This document shows positions 10,681 to 21,683 of a stretch of DNA of 64,000 nucleotides, piece after piece. Each line of letters opens with the position of its first letter. Within the stretch, counting starts at the first letter, position 1. Origin of the DNA: Vishniacozyma victoriae (Eukaryota; Basidiomycota; Tremellomycetes; Tremellales; Bulleribasidiaceae). The stretch lies in assembly GCA_017654735.1 (NCBI GenBank), contig JADPYG010000002.1, positions 434,001 to 498,000 of the forward strand, read 5' to 3'. The notes beneath the pieces are model-generated. The model was not told the DNA's origin, made no database searches, and worked only from the letters and a program-made list of their open reading frames with translations. The position numbers were made by a program, and so were the translations under genes.

Positions 10681-11950
10681 CTACCTCTGCCCCTTTACCC
10701 TAGCCTGATAAGGCTGCTGCGCCTGACCGGCCTGACCCTGTTGATATTGCGGTTGCACTCCCTGAGGCGGGATGGGTGGCGTAGCAGTCCCAGCTCTTCG
10801 ACTTTCATTGACGATCTGGTCCACCTCTGCGTTTGTAACTTGGGCGTTTTGGGTACTGTTATATCTCCCAGCTTGGCTGTTTCCGACGTGTCCTTGGCCT
10901 GGGCCTTGAGCTTGAGCGCCTGATCCACCTGCGACCGTTGCTGCTAGGTTCTTTTGACCGCGCGTTGTGAGGAATGCTTCGATCCTGATGTCAGCTCTGT
11001 TCCAGTTATACGCAAGATGACGCACAGATGAGCATTACGCGAGTTGGCTTTCCAGACGGCTATACATCAGTATGCTTCTCAACATATTCATGATAGTGAC
11101 GAACCAAGAGCAACATCTCCGACAAGAGGTACGAATCTGCCATCAGCACGATTCAAGTCGTAAAACAGATAGGACTGACCCAACACCAGCAGCAACGGCG
11201 TTGTTGACGTATATCCTCGACATGATTGATTCAGGCAGATCAAGCTTCTTGGCGAGTCTGACAATAAGGTTGTAATTCAACATGATATTAACCAAATCTC
11301 CAAGGAGTGGGATGAATCCTGATTGTCAGCCCCAATTCTCTTCGCCGACAGGCGGTGAACACCATCATAGCGGTAAGGAATAGAATCGGAGAAGGAGAGG
11401 CAAGTTATGTGAAGAAAGGACAAAAGGGACATACCAATGAAGAACGTCCATCCGACTTTAAATCCACATAAATTCGCCCCTTTATCCAAATAATGTGCCC
11501 TCTTTCTAATTTTCTTGAGGATCTTTTCGTCCTTGGCAGAAAGACCAGCAGGGACAGGTCGCTAGAAATCAGCCCCTAACACTTCTCGCGGTCCTCGAGG
11601 GCAGCGTAGATTGAAGTCTCGAGGTTATCGCCTCTCTGGTGAGATGACTCACCACCATCCTCTTCTTCTTACCCCTTGAATCTGTCGACATTACATAATG
11701 TGGATCTTCTGGTTCATACTGCGCGGCTTGCTTGCCCATATATTTCTATTCAGTCAGCTTCGTTCCATCGATCTTGGTGAGGGTGATGGGTGGCTCGAGC
11801 TTTCTCTCAATTGAGCTCCGAGCTTATAATCTCATAGGACTTGTCGGATCACTTCCCATCGACCAGTCCGGTCCAAGCTCCATGCTCCAGCTATGGAGAG
11901 AGGAGAGTCATTGGACATACCTTTGCACCTTTCTGAAGAAGGAACGACAT
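10681..11950 (-). CDS. DUF4112 family membrane-associated protein
   Basis: Seven exons give a protein of roughly 270 residues. It starts MSFLLQKGAK, followed by KYMGKQAAQYEPEDPHYVM, a basic segment (GLSAKDEKILKKIRKRAHYL), then the DUF4112 core: CGFKVGWTFFIG, FIPLLGDLVNIMLNYNLIV, NNAVAAGVG, then VPLVGDVAL and VWKANSRNAHLIEAFL. The two G-D-centred hydrophobic motifs and W-K-A-N-x-R-N are typical of this family, found in bacteria and fungi with unknown biochemical role. The C-terminal about 90 residues are Gln/Gly-rich and disordered. No signal peptide is seen. Confidence 0.83.
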
Positions 11951-12367
11951 GTTGATTGATCAATGCGAGGTGTAATCGGGATATTTAAACTGTTCAGTCA
12001 AAGCAGTGTCTGAAAGTTGCGATGATTCGAGGCTTGCTCTGTGTCTGTGTTCGAGTGATGATAATATCTGAGTATGTAAAATAATGAATGGATATACAAT
12101 AGTACACACTGACACAACGGCGTTTCATACCACCATGGATGGACCATTGAATTACAGGCACGGAGATGACGATATGCGTTTTGCGTTATTTACAATACCA
12201 CGTGAAATGCTGTACTAGTACTTCGCTCTGAGAAGCAAGACTGCATATATTCTACATACCGAAAAGAAGAAACACAGACTATAGGACTTATAAGAAAACA
12301 AGTCCAGAAATGTACAAATACCCCCTACTCATGCCAGACCTCAGATTTTGGTCCTTCGCCACCCGGG
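11951..12367. other. Intergenic region
   Basis: This 417-bp stretch combines the DUF4112 promoter (with a TTTAAA-like AT-rich patch near 11983) and the AT-rich 3' flank of the single-pass membrane protein gene. Nothing else is evident. Confidence 0.5.
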
Positions 12368-13701
12368 CTAGACCCAATTTGATTTCTGCCCAGCATTACT
12401 AACTGGATCATGATACCCGGCATAAGGATCATTTGAATAATGTCCAGAAGGTACCCTATTCTGTGCGAGGTAAGGATCATTCGAATATCGACTAACGTCC
12501 TTCCCACTCCCGTCATTGACATATTGCGATTGTTGTTGTTGTCGGTCGGCAAATGAGAATTGGGCGGATGGGTCATGGTTCGGTGATCCCAATGCCACTC
12601 CCCATTCTCCAGACATTACATTTCTCCCTCCTCCATTTCCTTGCTGATATTGCTCGGGGACGGCCAACATTTCCTGATCCCCGTACCTCGCTGCTTCGGC
12701 TTTCTTTTTATCTTCCATAGCCTTTAAAGCGAGTGGTGAAGGTTTCTTGGGTTGATATCTAACATTCGCATCTAGACCCGCTGTAGCAGCTGCTGAATCG
12801 GCAACAGCCACTCTAGCAGTAGATCGAGATCCGGATTTGGTAGGTGATGTTTTCTTTTCTTTTGTAGAGGTAGAAGGGTCGGATGTGGAGGTTGCTGATG
12901 TCGAAGCTGAAGCGGAGGAGTTTCCAGAGTTGGTCGAATGATCGGAATAAGTAGGAGAAATAGGTCCATCGATAGTAGGTTGAGGAGCGTATCCGTGAGG
13001 GTACTGTGCCCTTGGAATATCGGTAGCTGGGGCTTGGTAATATGGATCAGCCCCATATGCGTGTCCGTAGCCCTGTCCCTGATGTGGCTGTTGTTGTTGT
13101 TGTTGGGCATATCCGTAGCCGCCAGATGCTGGAGATTGTTTTTCGCCATGCGTGGGGTAATGTTTTGGTAATGCCGGTACGGGAGGGATTACATCCTTTT
13201 CAGCAAGGTTCTTGAGGTTTGTAGCGGATGGTCCACGGGAACTGGCGATTGAAGGTCGTCCAGCTGAATTTGCTCTTTGGCGTTGTTTCTTTCTTTGTGC
13301 TGCTTCCCATCGTTCCTGTCTATCAGCCTCTTTTCCAAATCACGATATTTCAATTCGGATGTCATCCGAGCGCCGAAGCGACAGGGATAGGTAATGAAAA
13401 GGGCAGAGGAAACATGACTCACCCTCCTCTGCTTCTTATTCCGTTTACTACACCACCACCATAGCCCAAAAGCTCCAAAAGCAGCAGCCATCCCACCAAC
13501 AAGAGCAGGAATAGCAACAGCAACAGGAAAAGGTTTCTTTTCAGACGTATCATTCCCAGAACTAACTCCAGAAGGGGTGGAGGAAGCGACTACGGATATA
13601 GTAGTGATTTGTTGTCGGCCCACCAAGTCGATTAAGGTGATTGTAGAGGGAGGGGTGGTGATTTGAGGTTGAGGGGCTGGCATTTCTGGTTTATCAGTCA
13701 T
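12368..13701 (-). CDS. Single-pass membrane protein with long Gln/Ser-rich tail, unknown
   Basis: The start is MTDKPEMPAPQPQITTPPST. A Ser/Thr-rich 45-residue outer segment is followed by one hydrophobic span (VAVAIPALVGGMAAAFGAFG, about residues 62-81) ending in W-W-W and a basic stop-transfer KRNKKQRR, then one intron. The long tail has a poly-Gln/His patch (GYAQQQQQQP), Ser-rich segments and a duplicated Y-S-N-D-P-Y motif near the C-terminus (RYSNDPYLAQ, HYSNDPYAGY). The layout resembles fungal wall-stress sensors such as Mid2, but the extracellular part is very short and lacks cysteines. No signal peptide precedes it, so an upstream exon could be missing. Confidence 0.75.
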
Positions 13702-14573
13702 TGTACGATCGAAGGTTGATGATAGCGGTTGGGAAAAGTAGGGACTGGTGTCAAATGGTTGGAGGTGAGAAAGAACATGAGATTGCAAGGTAGGGAAGGA
13801 CGACTTTCAAGTCTCGAGGAGTGATCAAAGGATGGCTTGCTCAATATAGCGAAGCCGCACTTCGGCGGGTTTTGACGATCAATGAATGGAGTGGGACTCA
13901 CTGATACGTCTAGAAGATTAAAAGGCTGAAAGTGTTGGTATTTGGTCTTTTAGGTAATCCTTCTGTCGGTGATCGAGATTCGTCCTTTTCCAACGATTGC
14001 GATTGAAGTCAAAAGAATGTATGTCGAAAGAGCGTGATGTAGGAGAGTGTAGGTCTGATAGAGAGTAGAGATCGAGTGAGGAGTCCCAAGATGATGGTAT
14101 CGAGTGGTATGTGCACTAGCCTCCGATATGTTCTTTTGCACTAACCAGATCCGGACGCGTCGAGAAATTGTCCGTTCAACGATTGAGTGTGTGTGTAATA
14201 TATTTCGAAGGCGATGCCAATGTGCCAGTTCTTCTTGATACTCTGTTGTATAATACAAAGATCCCCAGGATGTTGTAGTTGTACTATTCTATATGAAAAG
14301 AGTGTAATACTGTGATCGCGTGGGTGAAGTTCAAGAAGGGTGAATGGCATAAACAAAGACCTGATTCCTACTTTTAGGTTTAAATCAGGAACATACAAAT
14401 ATATTCAGGGATGACATACAACGCGCGCACAAGTGTGGCTCCGGCCCCGGGTCCGGGATGACTTCGGATCCGTAGAGTAATGGTTCAAGTCAAGTTGAGT
14501 CAAGTCAAGTCGGGATGATTGGTATAAAGGTGGTCAGTATGCATGCTCTGTTTCTACTCACACAAACTACATC
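13702..14573. other. Divergent intergenic region
   Basis: This 872-bp region separates the membrane protein gene from the acyltransferase. It contains an ACGCGT at 14155-14160, a CCGGGTCCGGG-rich patch near 14450, and the CAAGT-repeat/TGAGTCA element at 14486-14510. The short open frames on the minus strand have no supporting features. Confidence 0.5.
14486..14510. promoter_or_regulatory. CAAGT pentamer cluster with a perfect bZIP site TGAGTCA
   Basis: Five consecutive pentamers (CAAGT, CAAGT, TGAGT, CAAGT, CAAGT) occur 64 bp before the acyltransferase ATG. The single changed unit creates TGAGTCA at 14496-14502, the Gcn4/AP-1-type bZIP consensus. Confidence 0.45.
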
Positions 14574-16010
14574 ATGCCAGAGTCCACCTCACCAGATGGA
14601 GTCCAGATAGTGGAACGACATACTATCACTTCCTCCCGACCTGAATCTTACAAGGACCTAGGACCAATCTTCCGACTCGGGCCTCTTGATCAACTCGTCC
14701 TTACGTTCATCCCAGTAGCAGTAGTCTACATCTACTCCGCCTCACCTTCAGCCACTATACCATTCAGGAAACTATGTCGAGCAACATCCCTAGTCCTAGA
14801 CACCTACCCTCATTTGACAGGCCGGATTGGCATAGACGAGAAACGTGGCGGAGCACATATCCACAGTTTAGGGACAGGCTGCGAAATATTAGAAGCGACC
14901 TGTGAAAAGACTTTAGAGGAGCTTGAAAAAGGGAAAGTAGTGGGATTGATGGATCTACCTGGAAAAGGGGAGGATCTAATGGCTCCTTACCAATTCATGA
15001 ATGTCAAAAAAGAGGATCAGGTGGTTTTCACGATTCAACATACTCGATTTGCTTGTGGTGGAGTATCGTTGGGCATACGGGTATTACATTGCCTGAACGA
15101 CGGAGCTGGGTTCTTTCACTTGGTTAGGGATTTAACATCAATATATCGCTCTCTTGATAATCCGGAAGTGGGGACGATACGGAACGTCGCACCGCCATAC
15201 CTTGCGAGTTACGAGAATGAAGCCAGTGAGGAAGAGAAGGAAAAGGATAGATCGTATAAACCGACATTATATTATCTGGAATCTGAGGCTCCAGTAGAGC
15301 TAGCAGCTCCTGACATACCCGCACCCGCCCCGGCCCAGGAGAAACCAAAGATCACGGGCCAAGTTCTCCACTTCTCAACGTCCGACCTCGACACCCTAAA
15401 GCAGCTCGCGGCTTCTAAAGATGGATACGTGACGACGTTCGATGCATTGACCGCGCATTTACAACAACGGATATATCAAGCTCGTCATCGGACTTATGAA
15501 TCAAATCCATCACTTGGTACACTCGGCGAAGCCGATTTACTTTGCCCTATCGATTTACGAAAACACTTAAACCTCGAAACAAATGGTTTATACCCGTACA
15601 ATGCAGTCCTCACTACTTCCTCAACCTTCTCTCCGGATCTCTTACTAGACAACACCAAACTCCCGGAAGTAGCCTCGAAAGTTCATGCCATGGTCAGACC
15701 ATTAGGCCCCGGCGATGCGGAAGCAACAGTCAAATGGATCGCAACAGTCCCCAGGTCCAAGATCAGAAGTGATTACAGAGGTGGAACGGGCGGAGTAATG
15801 GTCAGTCAATGGAATAAGATGGATATGTATGGTGGTGGGGTGTTTGAGAGTAGACCTGTATTGGTCGCTCCGCCATTTACACCGATTTCATTACATGATG
15901 GACTTGGGTATACTATACCGACAGAAAGTGGGGATGGGATTGATGTGTATCTAGCGTTGAGGGAGGAGGTCTGGGGGGAATTGGACGTTGGTGTGAGTCC
16001 GAGAAAGTAG
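14574..16010 (+). CDS. BAHD-like acyltransferase (transferase family PF02458)
   Basis: This intronless gene encodes 478 residues, which is striking in an intron-dense neighbourhood. The catalytic HxxxD motif appears as HCLNDG around residue 170, with the usual following GAGFFHLV. A degenerate DFGWG-like motif appears as DMYGGGVF near residue 420, followed by a SRPVLVAPPF segment. The N-terminal YSASPSATIPFRKLCRATSL and YPHLTGRI match the family's N-terminal fold. The family moves acyl groups from CoA thioesters to alcohols or amines. The acceptor is unknown, and no other secondary-metabolism gene is adjacent. The start follows a CAAGT/TGAGTCA element. Confidence 0.85.
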   Translation: MPESTSPDGVQIVERHTITSSRPESYKDLGPIFRLGPLDQLVLTFIPVAVVYIYSASPSATIPFRKLCRATSLVLDTYPHLTGRIGIDEKRGGAHIHSLGTGCEILEATCEKTLEELEKGKVVGLMDLPGKGEDLMAPYQFMNVKKEDQVVFTIQHTRFACGGVSLGIRVLHCLNDGAGFFHLVRDLTSIYRSLDNPEVGTIRNVAPPYLASYENEASEEEKEKDRSYKPTLYYLESEAPVELAAPDIPAPAPAQEKPKITGQVLHFSTSDLDTLKQLAASKDGYVTTFDALTAHLQQRIYQARHRTYESNPSLGTLGEADLLCPIDLRKHLNLETNGLYPYNAVLTTSSTFSPDLLLDNTKLPEVASKVHAMVRPLGPGDAEATVKWIATVPRSKIRSDYRGGTGGVMVSQWNKMDMYGGGVFESRPVLVAPPFTPISLHDGLGYTIPTESGDGIDVYLALREEVWGELDVGVSPRK

Positions 16011-16483
16011 AGTCGTTTGTAGACATACAGTATAATAGACGTAGATGTGAACGCTGCATGATCACTGTCAATTGAACGCTGCATAGACTTGTCTCAAGTT
16101 CCCTGTCTCTTGTGTAGTTGGCTGTATCTGCTCACACCTTGAGCAAGTCCTTGCACTCTCATGTGATCATTCTGATCGTTCGTCTTTCGTTGCACCCTTA
16201 CAGACTTCCCGTCCAGTCCAGCCCTACAATCAAGCGAGTCCGGCAGGACAATCCTCTTCAATGATTCAGGATTGGCGCGCTGCATGGCTTCACGGATCGC
16301 TTGACCGGGCAGGGATAATTAGTGAGTATGAATAGTAGTTCAGTGCAATCAATTCCGATTCGCGAAGCAGTAATTCTCCTAGTAGCGCCGTGCCCAACCT
16401 GGAATCCCCCAATCTCCCGAACAAGTCTATGCATGAAGTCCCAAATGGGGCACATTTGTACCAATGACAACCAGTAGGTCCAT
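16011..16483. other. Convergent 3' flanks
   Basis: This stretch lies between the acyltransferase stop and the mannose-1-phosphate guanylyltransferase stop. Part is the latter's 3' UTR. The guanylyltransferase frame would read on here only if its last intron were retained. Nothing else is supported. Confidence 0.5.
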
Positions 16484-18112
16484 TTCTACAAATCAGCTCC
16501 ATCTGATCCATAATAAGAAATAACTCACACATGACAATCCTAGGTTCCGTGATGCTACTCGAAATAGTCTTGTGAGGTAGGACAGAAGCTCCATTGACAT
16601 ACAACTCATCCTTGATCGTAACATCGTCACCTAGGACTGTAATGTTTTCGACTCGAGTCCATCTGCCTACATTCGAGTTCCAACCGATAATGGAGTTGGC
16701 GATCCATGAGTGATCTCGGACCACTGCGTTCGAGAGGATTGCACATCGCTGTAGTCTGACTCCTGGGCCGATCTTGGCACCTGCTCCGACGACTACGTTG
16801 GGTCCGAGAACTGCGGTTGGGTCGACTTCGGCGGTCTGTTGTCAGCCCATGCCTAGCTTGTAAAGAGAACTAGCTTACAGGGTCAACGAGGACGTTTCCG
16901 CCGTAAACCCATTTGTTCTTTGCGGGGTCCGAAAGGAGAGGCGAGTGGGTAGCAGTCAAATGTGACAGGTAAAGACAGGTTCCTGCGACGTTAGCTTGTG
17001 ACTGCCCAATCCTGAACGCGACAGCTCACCCGCAATGTAATCCTTTGGCTGTCCGATATCCATCCAGAATCCCTGCATGTCATAAGAGTGAAGTTGGTGA
17101 TCAGCAGCAATTGCGGGGAAGATCTCCTTTTCGATAGAAGTGGGTCGGAGCTGTGTATCAGCTTCTCTTCTATATTCCGAGGGGGAAAGCTCACCTCAAT
17201 ACGGTCAAGGACCTTGGGGTGGAAGAGGTAGATACCGGCGTTGATCCTGTTTCCGACGAACTCGACGGGTTTCTCGACGAATCGATCAATGACTGTCGAG
17301 TTGGGTTTGGTGACTACCACACCGTAGTTGGAAGGCTCGGCGACTTTGGTTACCTGCCATCAGCCTAGTTCAGAGTGGAGAGAGGGTGACATACCATGAT
17401 GGATCCCTCACCTCCGTGGGCCATGTGGAAATCACTTTTCGTCAGCTTGGCCTTTGGATTGGGCACGTCAGCTTACCGGAACTCCTCAAAGGGATAGGTA
17501 CAGGTAACATCGGCGTTCAAGACAAAGAAAGGTGAATCATCCTTGCCCAAAATCTCCTTTGCCAATGCAAGAGGACCAGCTGTCTGTCAGCTAGACCAAG
17601 TCCTCTGAAAGAGGCAGCTTACCAGTTCCAAGAGGCTCTGTCTCTACGCTGAAAGTGATATTGATACCTAGCTCCTCTTCGGTCTTTTTCAAGACGGAAA
17701 CCATGACTTCGGGTCGGTAGTTGACAGCTAGGACGATATCCTTCACACCAGCCTGGAATCAGTAGCTGTTTGTTGCATCTAGGGACACTTAGCTCACCTT
17801 GACTAGTGCCTCGATCTGATGCAAGCTATCTTATCAGTATTGTTCTTCGCGTGGGGGATAAAGGCATACATGATTGCCTAGATCATCAGCTGTGCTCGAT
17901 CACGAGAGAGGGAGACATACCTTGTTACAGAACTCGACCAAAGGCTTGGGCCATGATAGCTGACGTTCAGCTCGGTTTCAAGCAGAGTAAGGGACTTGAG
18001 CTTACAGTAAGAGGCCTGAGACGAGTACCGAAACCACCAACTAGGATAAGAGCGTGGGGAGGTAAGCACGGACCAAAGAAATGACTAGGTAAGGGAAGGG
18101 ACTTATCTTCAT
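16484..18112 (-). CDS. MPG1: Mannose-1-phosphate guanylyltransferase (GDP-mannose pyrophosphorylase)
   Basis: The enzyme makes GDP-mannose from mannose-1-phosphate and GTP, the donor for glycoproteins, cell wall and (in cryptococci) capsule polysaccharides. The spliced N-terminus is [18 protein letters not shown] with the nucleotidyltransferase signature, then [65 protein letters not shown], and a C-terminal left-handed beta-helix ([20 protein letters not shown]). MK is joined to ALILV only by removing an intron that begins ATAAGT and ends CCAC (18054-18106). The protein ends PRIVM, and the TAA stop is itself split by a normal intron (16486-16528). About nine introns in all. Confidence 0.93.
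18054..18106 (-). other. Candidate AT-AC intron (53 nt) after codon 2 of MPG1
   Basis: The donor is AAG followed by ATAAGTCCC and the acceptor is CTTACCTCCCCAC followed by GCT. No GT-AG pair in the interval joins the only sensible start to the conserved [11 protein letters not shown]. The unspliced frame from that ATG meets a stop at codon 24. A CTTAC branch-like sequence lies 9 nt before the end. The donor resembles U2-type AT-AC introns, not the U12 ATATCCTT type. Confidence 0.7.
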
Positions 18113-18496
18113 TTTCGTGTATGTGTAGAGTAGAAAGAAAGAGAGTAATAGATCACTGAACCAGTCAGGTGTATGTATAAGAGTCTAGAGTATATAAGAA
18201 AGGTAGAGTGAAGATAGAACTATACTATACTACTCGCGACACGTTGAAAGAGATTATCGGCTTGAGCGCGATGTCAGGGAACTCAAAGGGGAGAGAACAG
18301 CGTTCAGGGTAAATCTAACATTTTAGACTGACCTCTTTTACCTTCTCTTAGCCTAAAGCGGTCAACTCCGCTTGTGCCTTATACTACCCATTTAATCCCA
18401 CGTCATTCTTTCATTTTATCCAGAGATTTCAGATCCAGCCGAGCAGCTTTACTTCCTAGCTCTCAACTCACCTATACCCCATCAACCCCACCTAAA
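18113..18496. other. Divergent promoter MPG1 / RLP24
   Basis: This 384-bp stretch lies between two start codons, with TATAA-like AT-rich patches near 18190 and pyrimidine-rich tracts before RLP24. An in-frame upstream extension of RLP24 is not needed. Confidence 0.5.
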
Positions 18497-19212
18497 ATGA
18501 GAGTCGAAAAGTGTTATTTCTGTTCGTGTAATGTCTACCCAGGACACGGAACTATGTTTGTCCGTAACGACTCGAAAACATTCAGGTTCTGCGGTTCAAA
18601 ATGTCATAAAAACTTCAAGGCAAAGAGGAACCCTAGAAAGGTCAGGTGGACCAAGGCATTCAGGCGAGCGAACGGCAAGGAGATGGTTATTGTATGTCTT
18701 CCTCGTCTCTTATCAAGAATACAGACTGACTCACAGGACTCTACGTTCGAATTCGAGAAGAGGAGGAATGTACCTGTTCGATACGATCGAGAGTTGGTGG
18801 CCACCACACTCAAGGCTATGGAGAGGGTACAGGAGATCAAGACAAAGAGGGAGAATGCCTTCTGGAAGAACCGGTACGTCTACAATGTCTCCATCAAAGG
18901 CTGTGATCAGCGCTTACTTCCAGAATGTCTGGAAACAAGGCTCGAACCCGTCAAGAAGATGCTCAAAACATCGAACGTCACATCGAACTCGTCCAACCCC
19001 GTGCGGGCAAAAACACCAAGAACGCAGAGACCGATTCCGCTGCCCATCTCGCCGAAAAGGAAAAGATCAGAGAAAAGATCAAGGTTCGAGCAGCAGGAAA
19101 GAAAGTTATGGCAGATCAGATCCTCAAAGCAAAATCCAAATCTGCGGGATCAAGACCCAAAACCAGCAAACTTATCCCTGCAGAAGGTGGAATGGGTATG
19201 CAGTTGGATTAG
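18497..19212 (+). CDS. RLP24: Ribosome biogenesis protein RLP24 (L24e-like)
   Basis: Three exons join in frame. The start [18 protein letters not shown] carries the L24e zinc finger, with Cys pairs CYFC near residue 6 and FCGSKC near residue 32. It continues [19 protein letters not shown], then [20 protein letters not shown] and the long basic C-terminal helix typical of Rlp24 ([20 protein letters not shown]), which is absent from ribosomal eL24. Rlp24 occupies the eL24 site on pre-60S particles and is removed by Drg1. An in-frame upstream ATG at 18374 exists, but the conserved start is MRVEKC. The ending is GMGMQLD. Confidence 0.93.
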
Positions 19213-19358
19213 GTGCGGATCAGGGATGGAGTGGTGACTTGACTTTGTTGTACAACATTTTCTAGGTTTGAATCATTTTCACTCCTAGCTTACTTCGGTT
19301 TGGGTTCACGAATTTGATATGGTGTATGGTTTACATGCATAGATCACGATACGCGTTT

Positions 19359-21237
19359 CTATTCTTCGCCTTTTTCACGTTTTTCACGTTGGGCTTTAAT
19401 CATCCCTCTATCTAATCTCCACCTTTCGAACCAGATACTTAATGGGTAAATGATCAATTCGACTCCAATGATACCGAACAAGATACCGAAATGTTTTCCT
19501 ATACGGTGGTTGAAGTTGGTTCCAAATGTGATTATCTTGTATGCCTGGGGATCAGTCATACTCCATATCAAAGAGGACTACTTACCTCGACATTATTGAT
19601 GAATGGCATCCAATACAGCATCCTGTATAATGTAGGCATCAGTTCTATAGGGTAGAAAGAGGATGCTGTTGATCAGCTAAATTCCAAATGGCGCAAGGTT
19701 TGGGCTTACAGATATTCACTATTTGTCAGCTAGGCCCAAGTCATGGAAGAGGGAACCTACGGATAATCCATAAAATCAAGAAAAGAGGTAATCCAGCAAT
19801 ACCCACTAATGCCTGAATAGTCTCCAGTGCAAATCCAGCAGCGATGATCGTTACCCAATTCAAAGCCCATAGAGCTGGGAAACCAGCTCGACCAAGGTAA
19901 TTCTGCATTGGAACCTGCCAGATCGCTTCAACACATGTGAACCATAGTGACTACCATCAGCTCCGCCCAAAGTTCATGCAGCCACTGTATAGAGGGGAGG
20001 GTGGGACTCACCAAGAAGAAATATGCGGCGATGGGTAACAATACTCGGAGGAGTATCATACTGGACAACTTCAATTTGTTATGTAGACCAGATTTCATCC
20101 TTCCCTGCGCTTGGAACAGAGTCCAGTAGAACGCGAAGATGACCTATTCGTCAGCCTCGCTCCTAGACAGTTAGAGGGACGCACAAAGTAAATAAGGGCA
20201 GCTTCCATAGGTGCACTAGCCCCCCATTGGCCATTTCCAATCGTCCTCAAATCTTGGATGGTGTGGCCGAAACCAGTACCGATGGCTTGTGGGACAGCTG
20301 CTGCGCTGGTAATTAAAGCTGCATTGTTTGCGGCGTTGGAAGCGAAAGATTGAAGGGCGGATGCTCGGGCTTGTGACAGGGGAAGCTTTATGTTACTAGT
20401 GATCTACACGTCAGCTCTTTCTTGACACATTCGAGAACTGTTACGTACAGTCTGTTGAACATATAGCAAGACGACCTGATAGAACCTTGCTGATTGAAAG
20501 TAGATCCCCACTGCTCCGTTTGGCGAATAAGACGAATCCCCATTTTCAATTGCCGTCCTCCACGCACTCGTCGCATTCGCGTTAATGACCACAGCGGCCC
20601 AACATTCTTGTCCTAGTACTTCCCTCCGTACATCCTCCAGCCCATTTGGATAATCACTAGCGGATCTGATTACGTAGGTGAAATGAGGAGTTGTAGTTAA
20701 TGAATTCTGCTCTGAGGCCATATTGATGAATGGCTGATTTAAGAATGAATTGGCGTCATTATCGAGTGGGACGAGATGGACTGTGAGACGATGGAAATTC
20801 GTTTCGAGGTGATAAGTTGATCCCCAGAAAAGAGATAGGCAGGCCCACATCCACAGGGCCAGGAAAATGAATATCCCCGCAATGATCTTCAATCAGCTCA
20901 TTCTTGATCTCCAATGGAGCGAAAATACCTTGAGCATCTTTTTCCTCTCACTCTTCAGATGGGGCGATAGTAGTCCATGTTTATCCGGAACATCAACCCC
21001 TTCTCCATGTCCCGCCATATGGGCTTTAGCAGCTTTCCCCGAGCCGGAAGCAGCACCAATCAATCCAGCTTCCGCAAATCGTCCATCCGAAGGATCCGAA
21101 GGGGAAGCGAGTGTACCGGACGAAGAAGCAGATGGTCGTGCTGGATGTTCATCACGATACCTATCGACCGCAGCTCGAGTTTCTTCTCGTATACGATGTG
21201 TTGATTCTATTTCATGTGTAGTGTTGATTCCAGACAT
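19359..21237 (-). CDS. SNG1/DUF3533 family multi-spanning membrane protein (minus-strand member)
   Basis: A hydrophilic N-terminus (MSGINTTHEIESTHRIREE, about 100 residues, Ser/Gly/Ala-rich) leads to a first membrane span (IIAGIFIFLALWMWACLSLF), a large loop with the family motif CWAAVVINANATSAWRTAIE and a block of hydrophobic spans to the C-terminus (WFERWRLDRGMIKAQREK). Multiple short introns are needed. The family includes yeast Sng1 (nitrosoguanidine resistance; plasma membrane) and is distantly like ABC-2 permeases. The transport substrate is unknown. It is divergent from a paralogue at 21684, with 446 bp between starts. Confidence 0.85.
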
Positions 21238-21683
21238 TTTTGAATGGTTCCTGGGATCTCGATTCCAGTAATCGGCGATGATAATTATCTCTCCTTCAAT
21301 TCCCTATTGTTCACCGTCGGGATGGCAAGCAAAGTAGGTAGATATGTCAATGAGGATAGTGAGCAGACGTAAAAACCATGCATGGCCTTCTACACCTAAT
21401 CGGCCATCTAGACTATTCCCCGATCTAAATCAACACAAAATCCCATAAACATGACGAAGTGACGATTTTGGCGTTTTCATTCGTTTATCTTACGTCAAAG
21501 AATGTTTCATCGCCGCCAATGCCGACTTTTATAGGGCATAGTCGACATTTATCAATCTGCAAGCGGCCGTACCTCATTCTATTCCTGTAGCAAGACTTGG
21601 CTGTGAATGAATTGTCTAATGCATGGACGTGATCTTCACTTGATCGTCCTGACTTGAATTTCAGAATATCAGATAAGGAAAGG
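21238..21683. other. Shared promoter of the two SNG1-like genes
   Basis: This 446-bp region lies between two divergent paralogous starts. I see no strong repeat or perfect palindrome. It is AT-rich near 21425-21445. Confidence 0.5.

Noticed and set aside
10449..10923. Plus-strand open frames upstream of and overlapping the DUF4112 gene
   Set aside because: They overlap the spliced DUF4112 exon antisense or lie in its 3' flank, with no start context, introns or motifs.
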